Assembly (NCBI GenBank): GCA_934502905.1
Contig: CAKSVK010000107.1
Span: 1 to 12,580 of the forward strand
DNA from: an uncultured Chitinophagaceae bacterium
GTDB taxonomy: Bacteria; Bacteroidota; Bacteroidia; Chitinophagales; Chitinophagaceae
Length of the DNA: 12,580 bases
Direction of reading: 5' to 3'
Positions 7,013 through 12,580 of the stretch are shown here, in pieces; position 1 is the stretch's first letter, and the number at the start of each line of letters is the position of its first letter. The notes under the pieces were generated by a model. That model had not been told where the DNA came from. It worked only from the letters and a program-made list of their open reading frames with translations, and did no database searches. The translations under genes were made by a program, and so were the position numbers.

Positions 7013-8674
7013 ATGGAGAAATGGTTGCTGAAGTTTGTACATCTTTTTGATTTCGTGTTCAGGAAACAGGGAATAGATATAACCCAGCTACATACGATCG
7101 TGGAAACGAAGCTGATCATGGACAAACGCCGGGTGTACCTCAACTGGAGAATGGGCGCCCAGTCAGAGCACAGCAACCACCTGCGGATCATGCTGGGGTT
7201 ATATGTGCTGATCAGCGCCATTATTTCAATAGGCATCTATACCGGTCCTTCCTTCATCTTCTCCATGACCTTATTTCACAGCTACGTTATTTTTATGATG
7301 GCTATGATCCTTATTACGGACTTTTCCAGCGTGGTGCTGGATACGACCGATAACCAGATCATCCTTTCCAAGCCGGTAAGCGGGCAAACACTTTTTATGG
7401 CCAGGCAGGTACATATCATGCTGTATCTTCTGCTGTTTGCCATTGCTATGTCCCTTATACCAATGATCTGCATTTGGATCAGATTTGGTCTTTTAACGGT
7501 AATGGCATCGGCGGTTACCGTTTTGCTATCAGTCATATTTGCAGTGTTCTTAACTTACTATTTCTACCTGCTGGTCCTTCGTTTTACCTCCGAAAAAAGA
7601 GTGAAGGACATTATAACCTGGTTCCAGATCGTTATTACGGTGTTTTTTGCCATAGGATACCAGTTATTGCTCCGGCTGATGGACCTGGAGAGCGTCACCG
7701 CTCATTTTGAACTCAGGTGGTATTCCTTCTTTCTGCCGCCCGTATGGATGGCTTATACCCTCGAAGCCGTGTATCTTCGGGTATTCACAAAAGTGCATTT
7801 TATCATGTGCCTGCTGGCAGTGGGACTACCGTTTTTGTTGTACTGGTATATTACCCGTTACCTGGCGACCAATTTCTCCTTAAAGCTATCATCCCTGGCA
7901 TCCGAGCACAGCGACCCGGTAAAACCTGTCCGCCGGCATTCCGGCATATCCTGGTCTCAGCGGCTGTCGGGTGTGTTTACCAAAGTGCCGCTTACAAAAG
8001 CGGGATTTGAACTTACCTGGAAGATAACGGGCAGGGATAAGTCATTCAAGCTGCATTTTTATCCATCGCTGGCCTATATTTTCGTATTTGTATTCATTTT
8101 TGTATTTAACGGAGGGCAGGATATCCGGCAATCCTGGAACGGGCTGGCGGAAACTGACAAATTCCTGTGGTTTATTTACCTGCCGATGTTTATAGTAGCG
8201 AACGGGTTGCTGTTCATATCCTTCAGTGAAAATTTTGCCGCTTCCTGGGCCTACCACAGCGCCCCGGTTCAAAAACCCGGGCAGGTTATTCTCGGATCGT
8301 GGTTAGGACTATTTGTAAAATACTTCTTTCCCGTTTACCTGGTGATGTTGACTGTATGTTTGTACAAATGGGGATTATCGGTTGCCGATGATTTTGTATT
8401 TGGCCTGGCAAATGATTACATGTGTTATCTTATCCTGGGCTGCATTGGCAGGCAATACATGCCTTTTTCGCGACAGCCGGGCAACCGGCAACAGGCAGGC
8501 AGGTTTATGCTGGCATTGCTGCAGATGCTGATCGTAGGGGTGATGGTATCACTTCATATACTGGTGATCAGGCGTCCTATATTGTTTTATGCTATCTTGC
8601 CGGCGATCCTCATAACGTGCTGGCTTTTGGAGCGATATATTGTAAATATTAAATGGAATAAAATAGCCGTATAG
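7013..8674 (+). CDS. Large polytopic ABC-2-like permease
   Basis: This 553-residue protein has about 11-12 predicted membrane helices (roughly 57-75, 80-103, 132-150, 157-188, 200-220, 260-283, 350-366, 383-404, 425-453, 458-479, 497-519, 521-543) and a charged cytoplasmic N-terminus of about 55 residues. It sits 7 bases after the ABC ATPase gene, so it is the partner membrane subunit by context. Sequence motifs alone do not assign a named family. Two similar loops, SKPVSGQTLFMARQ (119-132) in the first half and SAPVQKPGQVILGS (416-429) in the second, suggest that it may be two ABC-2-like halves joined. I prefer the ATG at 7013; an ATG at 6989 in the same frame would overlap the ATPase gene. 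The yggS gene starts 2 bases after its stop. Substrate unknown. Confidence 0.82.
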   Translation: MEKWLLKFVHLFDFVFRKQGIDITQLHTIVETKLIMDKRRVYLNWRMGAQSEHSNHLRIMLGLYVLISAIISIGIYTGPSFIFSMTLFHSYVIFMMAMILITDFSSVVLDTTDNQIILSKPVSGQTLFMARQVHIMLYLLLFAIAMSLIPMICIWIRFGLLTVMASAVTVLLSVIFAVFLTYYFYLLVLRFTSEKRVKDIITWFQIVITVFFAIGYQLLLRLMDLESVTAHFELRWYSFFLPPVWMAYTLEAVYLRVFTKVHFIMCLLAVGLPFLLYWYITRYLATNFSLKLSSLASEHSDPVKPVRRHSGISWSQRLSGVFTKVPLTKAGFELTWKITGRDKSFKLHFYPSLAYIFVFVFIFVFNGGQDIRQSWNGLAETDKFLWFIYLPMFIVANGLLFISFSENFAASWAYHSAPVQKPGQVILGSWLGLFVKYFFPVYLVMLTVCLYKWGLSVADDFVFGLANDYMCYLILGCIGRQYMPFSRQPGNRQQAGRFMLALLQMLIVGVMVSLHILVIRRPILFYAILPAILITCWLLERYIVNIKWNKIAV

Positions 8675-8676
8675 AA

Positions 8677-9330
8677 ATGGTAGCAGATAGAAACGTGTAT
8701 GACAAGCTGATCAGTGAACTGGAGAAAGAGGGGGTAACACTGGTAGCTGTTTCAAAAACAAAGCCCGTTGAAGACATCGCGTCGTTATATGCATATGGAC
8801 AGCGGGATTTCGGGGAAAATTATGTACAGGAGCTCACAGAAAAGCAACCTGTTCTCCCCGGTAACATCCAATGGCATTTTATCGGTCACCTGCAATCCAA
8901 TAAGGTAAAATATATCGCCCCTTTTGTGCACCTGATCCATGGCATCGACAGTTGGAAGCTGCTGAAAGAGGTAAACAAACAGGCCGCCAGGAATAACAGG
9001 GTCATACCGGTTTTGCTCCAGGTGCATATTGCTACGGAGGAAACCAAATTCGGCTTTGATGAAGCGGAGCTGGAGGAGGCGCTTTCCCAATCGGTAAGCC
9101 TGGAACATATAGCTATAAAGGGACTGATGGGAATGGCATCTTTTACAGATGACCTGCACCAGGTTGAAAAAGAATTTGGTTACCTGAAAAGCCTGTACGA
9201 CGATTATGTTTTATCTCATGCCTTTTCCATTTTATCCATGGGAATGAGCGGCGATTATAAAATTGCTATAGCACATGGCAGTAATATGGTTCGTATAGGG
9301 AGCCTGCTGTTCGGCTCCCGTAATGCTTAA
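8677..9330 (+). CDS. yggS: YggS/PLPBP family pyridoxal-phosphate-binding protein
   Basis: This family (YggS, YlmE, PipY, human PLPBP) binds pyridoxal 5'-phosphate on a single barrel domain without known catalysis and keeps vitamin B6 and amino-acid/keto-acid pools balanced. The 217-residue product shows VAVSKTKP (23-30), with Lys27 aligned to the PLP-binding Lys36 of E. coli YggS. It also has FGENYVQE (about 45-52), HFIGHLQSNK (about 67-76), HGIDS, the KFGF turn, and the phosphate-binding SMGMSGD followed by a final IGSLLFG. The N-terminus is slightly shorter than in E. coli, but the start at 8677 fits closely because it lies 2 bases after the permease stop. That tight packing means it is probably translated from the ABC transporter transcript. 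A hairpin lies within its last codons (9298-9319). The function call is secure at family level. Confidence 0.95.
   Translation: MVADRNVYDKLISELEKEGVTLVAVSKTKPVEDIASLYAYGQRDFGENYVQELTEKQPVLPGNIQWHFIGHLQSNKVKYIAPFVHLIHGIDSWKLLKEVNKQAARNNRVIPVLLQVHIATEETKFGFDEAELEEALSQSVSLEHIAIKGLMGMASFTDDLHQVEKEFGYLKSLYDDYVLSHAFSILSMGMSGDYKIAIAHGSNMVRIGSLLFGSRNA
9298..9319. repeat. Seven-bp hairpin inside the 3' end of yggS
   Basis: GGGAGCC (9298-9304) and GGCTCCC (9313-9319) are exact reverse complements with an 8-base loop, ending 11 bases before the stop of yggS. No T-run follows. It falls where a terminator would be needed between the convergent yggS and ridA genes, which are only 14 bases apart. It also lies in codons for a conserved motif (IGSLLFGSR), so it may be a coding coincidence. 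Confidence 0.4.
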
Positions 9331-9344
9331 CCATTGTATCGTGA

Positions 9345-9725
9345 TTATTTAGAAGCGATCATGCTGATCTCAACGTTTACGCCCCTGGGTAATCCCTTTA
9401 CAGCCACAGTCTCCCTGGCAGGATAATTCCCCGAAAAGTATTTTCCATATACTTCATTAACTGCGGTAAACAATGACATGTCCGACAGGAATATGGTTGT
9501 TTTTATAACTTCATCAAATGTATAACCGGCCGCTGTTAAAACAGCCTGCAGGTTTTTCATTACCTGCTCCGCTTCTTCGGCAACATTGGTGGCTTCAACA
9601 GTATTGGTGGCAGGATTAATGGGTACCTGTCCGGAAATATAAAGCAGGTTACCGGCAATGACTGCCTGGCTGTAAGGTCCTATGGGATCTGGTGCATTCG
9701 TAGTATTAATGATTCTTTTGCTCAT
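9345..9725 (-). CDS. ridA: RidA family enamine/imine deaminase
   Basis: RidA hydrolyses reactive 2-aminoacrylate and related enamines or imines released by PLP-dependent dehydratases, protecting PLP enzymes from damage. The 126-residue product matches the YjgF/YER057c/UK114 family throughout: IGPYSQAV (15-22), LLYISGQVP (27-35), YPARETVAV (101-109) with Arg104 at the position of the substrate-carboxylate-binding Arg105 of E. coli RidA, and VEISMIA (118-124) with Glu120. These key residues mark the active RidA subgroup rather than the inactive Rid1-7 groups lacking the arginine. The ATG at 9725 (MSKRIINT) is chosen; the in-frame ATG at 9749 adds eight residues absent from the family. It is convergent with yggS, 14 bases apart. 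The protein is cytosolic and expected to be a trimer. Confidence 0.96.
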   Translation of the reverse strand: MSKRIINTTNAPDPIGPYSQAVIAGNLLYISGQVPINPATNTVEATNVAEEAEQVMKNLQAVLTAAGYTFDEVIKTTIFLSDMSLFTAVNEVYGKYFSGNYPARETVAVKGLPRGVNVEISMIASK

Positions 9726-9929
9726 AACGGATGGTTTATTGTTTCGCAAAGTTGCCGGTTTTTGCCCGGATAATAAAACCCCTTACGATCCCGACCGCAG
9801 AGAGGACCAAACAGACCCTACGGAATGAGGGAACATTGGCGCAAGTTGCGACTGCTTCCCCCGCTATAATATTCATGCATCCTGTACAATCATGAAGGCG
9901 ATATTGCAGTGACCTGTGGGACAGGACAT

Positions 9930-9957
9930 AAAAAAGCAGGTACCAAAGGGTACCTGC
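9930..9957 (-). terminator. Strong intrinsic terminator after the lipoprotein gene
   Basis: Read leftward, GCAGGTACC (9957-9949), a CTTT loop and GGTACCTGC (9944-9936) form a perfect 9-bp stem followed at once by six T residues (9935-9930). It starts 21 bases after the stop codon of the leftward lipoprotein gene, so it fits that gene's transcript. Confidence 0.85.
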
Positions 9958-9978
9958 CTGGATTCATAAACAACCACA

Positions 9979-10611
9979 CTACGAAATGATCTTATTCTTC
10001 TCCATATCTTTTACTATCGCTTTGCTATAGGTGCGCGCCAGGTCTTCCATAGAAGCAGGGTCGAAGGTTTTAGATTGTACAGAGTATAACAACCGGTTGC
10101 TGCCTACGTCATACAGGTTGCTCTCCACAAAATAGTTGGTGCTGCTGGTATAATAACCGGGGTTGTAGACCCTGTCATAATAATAAACATATCTTCTCCA
10201 GAAAGGATTGTATCCGATGCTGGGAAGATAGTCTACCCTGCCAGGTGTATATTTCCTTTCTTTTTCTTTATCCAGCATAGCAACCGTAATTACCCGCTGA
10301 ATATTTTGTCCTTTTAGTTCAGACATTACCTGCTGTTCGTTTTGTCCTTTAAAAGCATGCGGACCAAAAGCATCGAAGGCAGAGATAGCCTGGTAACCCT
10401 GTGCCTGCAGGGATTTTGTCAACTCCTGCTCCATGCTTTCGCGCATATTCCGGTCTTTATCCGGCAACATTGCCAGCACAAGAATTTTATCTTCCTTACC
10501 GGCCACATCTTCCACGGGTGCTTTCCAGGAAGAAGTGATCTTAGTGCTGGTAGAGCAGGACGCAATGGCTATGGGGATTAACATGATCCCGAGATATTTC
10601 ATCCATTTCAT
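9979..10611 (-). CDS. Predicted lipoprotein of unknown function, tyrosine-rich centre
   Basis: The 210-residue product starts with a lipoprotein signal: MKWMKYLGIMLIPIAIASC, with Cys19 following the lipobox-like IAS. After cleavage it would be lipid-anchored in the inner or outer membrane facing the periplasm. Residues 40-75 form an alpha/beta start (KILVLAMLPDKD, then a helix). Residues 133-160 are a Tyr- and Arg-rich segment, with nine Tyr in about 27 residues including YVYYYD. The C-terminal strand NLYDVGSNRLLYSVQS (165-180) and helix resemble uncharacterised periplasmic lipoproteins such as the DUF4136 group, but I cannot assign the family firmly. The ATG at 10611 or a second ATG at 10602 could start it; the first is used. 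A strong terminator follows, and 324 bases upstream contain no gene, so it is probably transcribed alone. Confidence 0.78.
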   Translation of the reverse strand: MKWMKYLGIMLIPIAIASCSTSTKITSSWKAPVEDVAGKEDKILVLAMLPDKDRNMRESMEQELTKSLQAQGYQAISAFDAFGPHAFKGQNEQQVMSELKGQNIQRVITVAMLDKEKERKYTPGRVDYLPSIGYNPFWRRYVYYYDRVYNPGYYTSSTNYFVESNLYDVGSNRLLYSVQSKTFDPASMEDLARTYSKAIVKDMEKNKIIS

Positions 10612-10935
10612 ATAATAATATTTTAAGCGTTTTACATTTTAATCTGGTGTAAACTTATTGCCGCATTCTGTAGACATCCTGAAGAGCAGGTTCATATTTC
10701 GTTAAAACTTTTTTAAAGAAACCGGGAGCGGGGATATCGCCAAAATGAGATCTATCAGCAGCAGACACCTTCTGTTTGTATAAAAAGTGATATCTGCTTT
10801 TAATAACCTCTTAAAAAATTAACAGACATTGAGCTCAGGGCACCATAATAACAGCGGATCACCTGAATGATATAAATAAAAATTGCCGGGAAATCCCGGC
10901 AAAATTGAAAATTTTATAACGAGCGATAATAGCAG
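10612..10935. other. Intergenic stretch between two leftward genes
   Basis: These 324 bases should hold the promoter of the lipoprotein gene. On the complement, TAAGTTTA about 45 bases before its ATG is one base off TAnnTTTG, too weak to call. The right end holds the terminator of the small membrane protein gene. I see no gene, tRNA or longer repeat in it. Confidence 0.5.
10876..10902 (-). terminator. Intrinsic terminator after the small membrane protein gene
   Basis: TTGCCGGGA and TCCCGGCAA (10902-10894 and 10891-10883 read leftward) form a 9-bp stem around two bases; in practice the loop would be about four bases. It is followed leftward by TTTTTATTT from 10882. It lies about 34 bases after the stop of the leftward gene ending at 10936. 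Read rightward, no T-run follows, so it acts leftward. Confidence 0.75.
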
Positions 10936-11295
10936 TTATTTTTTCAGGACACGTGCCTGTACAAAGCTCCTGATAAAAATAACAAGGGCAATTATATTGC
11001 TGAAGATACAGATCAGGAATACATATTTTTTAGGCCCCCATTCTTCTATTTTCATAAAACGGTTGAGACACATAATGATCAGCACCAGCGCCAGCACTGC
11101 TGCCACGTGCGCTGCGATCTTGGGCTTTGAGGCCCATATAGCGCCGAGGAGCAGGAAAACAATACCGCTGAAAGCAGGTATCAATGCAGTAACGGATTTG
11201 TTTTCACCAGGTCCCAGGGGTAACAGGAAATATCCATATAGGCCTGCGGCTATCAATACTATTGCATTCAGGTAATTGGCTGTAACGGGTTTCAT
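10936..11295 (-). CDS. Small membrane protein with four predicted helices
   Basis: The 119-residue protein is almost entirely hydrophobic, with helices at about 8-27, 36-55, 60-78 and 90-110. A basic C-terminus (VQARVLKK) suggests that this end stays in the cytoplasm. Motifs such as ALIPAFSGIVFLLLGAIW (37-54) recall uncharacterised Bacteroidota membrane proteins of similar size, but no function is assignable. The start at 11295 (MKPVTANYLN) is the only sensible ATG. It has its own terminator at 10876-10902 and a hairpin about 40 bases upstream (11333-11365). Its flanking non-coding regions on both sides indicate that it is a single-gene transcript. Being a real gene is likely from the helix pattern and the terminator. 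Confidence 0.75.
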   Translation of the reverse strand: MKPVTANYLNAIVLIAAGLYGYFLLPLGPGENKSVTALIPAFSGIVFLLLGAIWASKPKIAAHVAAVLALVLIIMCLNRFMKIEEWGPKKYVFLICIFSNIIALVIFIRSFVQARVLKK

Positions 11296-11679
11296 ACTTT
11301 GATATTTTTATACGTCGATAGTGAATGATGATACATGGAATGCAGCATTTATGCGTATTCCATGTTCTTAAATTGATGCAATATTACGTAAAGCCGGCGA
11401 GAGGATTTGTAAAATGAATGTAATAATTCGCTGTGTGGAGCAGGGGAGACTGTTGGTTGCCGGGCGCGATCCGTAAAAACTGTCACCGGTTATGACAGAA
11501 AAACCGGAAGGGCCCTAAGATTTCGATTTTTAAGGATTTTTCCACTTCTAAAGAACTACCGGAACTAATTCCGAAATCAGGATTCAAAAATAATACGCCT
11601 GACCACCCCGGAGGTACCGAAATTGGGAAAACCGGTTTACGCAAATGGTAAACTGACAGTATTATGACAAATGCAAATG
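11296..11679. other. Gene-free stretch downstream of hisS
   Basis: These 384 bases hold no believable gene. Near the small membrane protein start is a long imperfect hairpin (11333-11365). Between 11481 and 11640 the pentamer ACCGG appears four times (11485, 11503, 11558, 11631), twice as the palindrome ACCGGT. CCGGTT/AACCGG (11486-11491 and 11502-11507) can pair. A 6-bp hairpin GTTTAC/GTAAAC (11635-11653) lies 27 bases past the hisS stop and might be a weak leftward terminator. I see no tRNA. Confidence 0.5.
11333..11365. repeat. Imperfect 33-base hairpin upstream of the small membrane protein gene
   Basis: ACATGGAATGC (11333-11343) and GTATTCCATGT (11355-11365) pair over 11 positions with one G-U (as RNA of the + strand). 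Inside, GCA (11345-11347) and TGC (11352-11354) add three pairs around a TTTA loop. It lies 38-70 bases before the leftward start codon at 11295, where an operator or a leader structure could act. On the leftward RNA the G-U becomes an A-C mismatch. Confidence 0.45.
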
Positions 11680-12580
11680 CTATTCAAATACGTAAGCATC
11701 TAATGCCGAGAGGCTTATCACTTCCTGGAGCCCTTTTGAAAGGTTTTTGATATTGCAGTTATTTTGTTCCAGTTCCCGGCTACCGATCATTACTGCGTAG
11801 GGAATACGCTTTCTTTCCGCATACCTGAATTGTTTGTCAAATTTGGACTGCTCGGGATATATCTCGCAGGCAATACCCCTGTCACGAAGCCGTTGCATGC
11901 ATTCAAATGCTTTCCGGGCTTCTGCTTCCCCGAGATTGAAAAACAAAACCTTTGTTCCTTCCGATACTGTCTCCGGGAACAGATCCAGCTCTTCCAGTAC
12001 ATCGTATATTCGATCCACACCAAACGAAATGCCCACACCGGGAATATGGGGTACGCCGAACAGACCGGTAAGGTCATCATACCTGCCGCCACCACCGATA
12101 CTGCCCATTTGTACGTCCAGGGCCTTTATTTCAAAAATAGTTCCCGTATAATAATTTAGCCCGCGTGCCAGCGTAAGGTCAATCGCTACATTGGTTTGTT
12201 CTGCAGGCAGGTAGCCCAGGATGTATTCCAGTTCGGCAATGCCTGCTGTTCCTGTTGATGAATGGGCGAACAACGATCTCAGGCTGGTCAGCTTTTCTGC
12301 ATTGCCACCGCTGATCTGAAGGAACTGATGGATTGTATTCACCTGTTCACCGTTAAGCCCGCGGGTTTCCAGTTCGGCAGCTACTTTTTCAGCACCTATT
12401 TTGTCCAGCTTATCTATTGCCACCGTGATATCTGTAAGCTTTTCCGGGCTGCCGCACAGCTCTGCCAGGGCAGCCAGTATTTTCCGGTTATTGATCTTTA
12501 TTTCTACGTTTATGCCTAACCGTGAAAAAGCGGTAGCGTATATCCGGGTCAGCTCCACTTCGTTCAGCAGGGAGTTGCTG
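11680..12580 (-). CDS. hisS: Histidyl-tRNA synthetase, C-terminal two thirds (partial)
   Basis: HisRS charges tRNA-His with histidine. The frame is open to the right edge and reads SNSLLNEVELTRIY at its start in this window. About 299 residues of an expected 420-460 are present and the true start lies outside. A GTG at 12558 is an internal Val codon, not a start. Class II motifs are visible (numbered from the window edge): LARGLNYYTGTIFE (137-150), with the HisRS-specific Arg139 and an Asn where many bacterial enzymes have Asp; GGGGRYDDL (162-170); and motif 3 GVGISFGVDRI (181-191). The C-terminal anticodon-binding domain starts near 209 with KVLFFNLGE and includes IYPEQSKFDKQFRYAERK (about 240-257). 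The stop at 11682-11680 gives a normal C-terminus. The gene is intact as far as seen and leftward like its neighbour. Confidence 0.96.
   Translation of the reverse strand, partial: SNSLLNEVELTRIYATAFSRLGINVEIKINNRKILAALAELCGSPEKLTDITVAIDKLDKIGAEKVAAELETRGLNGEQVNTIHQFLQISGGNAEKLTSLRSLFAHSSTGTAGIAELEYILGYLPAEQTNVAIDLTLARGLNYYTGTIFEIKALDVQMGSIGGGGRYDDLTGLFGVPHIPGVGISFGVDRIYDVLEELDLFPETVSEGTKVLFFNLGEAEARKAFECMQRLRDRGIACEIYPEQSKFDKQFRYAERKRIPYAVMIGSRELEQNNCNIKNLSKGLQEVISLSALDAYVFE

Noticed and set aside
11635..11653. Hairpin GTTTAC/GTAAAC downstream of hisS as a terminator
   Set aside because: The stem is only six base pairs and mostly A-T, with CGG between it and a short T-run; too weak to list as a terminator.

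Overview
The window looks like a chromosomal housekeeping and accessory stretch of a Bacteroidota genome, most likely the Chitinophagaceae/Chitinophagia group. The reasons are: near-absence of Shine-Dalgarno sequences before clear start codons; a Bacteroidota-type -7 promoter box (TAnnTTTG) before the acyl-CoA dehydrogenase; a histidine-kinase N-terminus of the type common in this phylum; and an APH-kinase/RapZ-C fusion gene, an arrangement I associate with Bacteroidota. The family-level assignment is inference from gene content, not a database match.

Left part (1-1398): the 5' end of a leftward sensor-kinase-like membrane protein runs off the left edge and is divergent from yqgE/algH. After yqgE come about 385 bases with no convincing gene but with several inverted repeats. 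These include a perfect 9-bp GC-rich hairpin whose loop and right arm can pair differently with the sequence just downstream.

Leftward cluster (1399-4592): a secreted von Willebrand factor A protein, then miaA (tRNA dimethylallyltransferase), then a 482-residue fusion of an aminoglycoside-phosphotransferase-type kinase to the C-terminal sensor domain of RapZ. Spacings of 59 and 39 bases suggest one transcript. A 381-bp divergent region with a 9-bp hairpin and a TAnnTTTG promoter box separates it from the rightward genes.

Rightward cluster (4974-9330): a short-chain-type acyl-CoA dehydrogenase, then a tightly packed unit of ABC-2 type ATPase, large polytopic permease-like protein and YggS-family PLP-binding protein (gaps of 7 and 2 bases). 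YggS ends 14 bases from the convergent end of ridA; both act around PLP-dependent enzyme chemistry.

Right part (9345-12580), all leftward: ridA, a tyrosine-rich predicted lipoprotein with a strong intrinsic terminator, a four-helix small membrane protein with its own terminator, a 384-bp gene-free stretch with an imperfect 33-base hairpin, and the C-terminal two thirds of hisS running off the right edge.

Most of the window is ordinary. I found no mobile element, CRISPR array, tRNA or rRNA, and no clear candidate for a wholly new system. The items most worth a second look are the APH-RapZ fusion, the structured region 1060-1213, and the small palindromic elements in the gene-free stretches.
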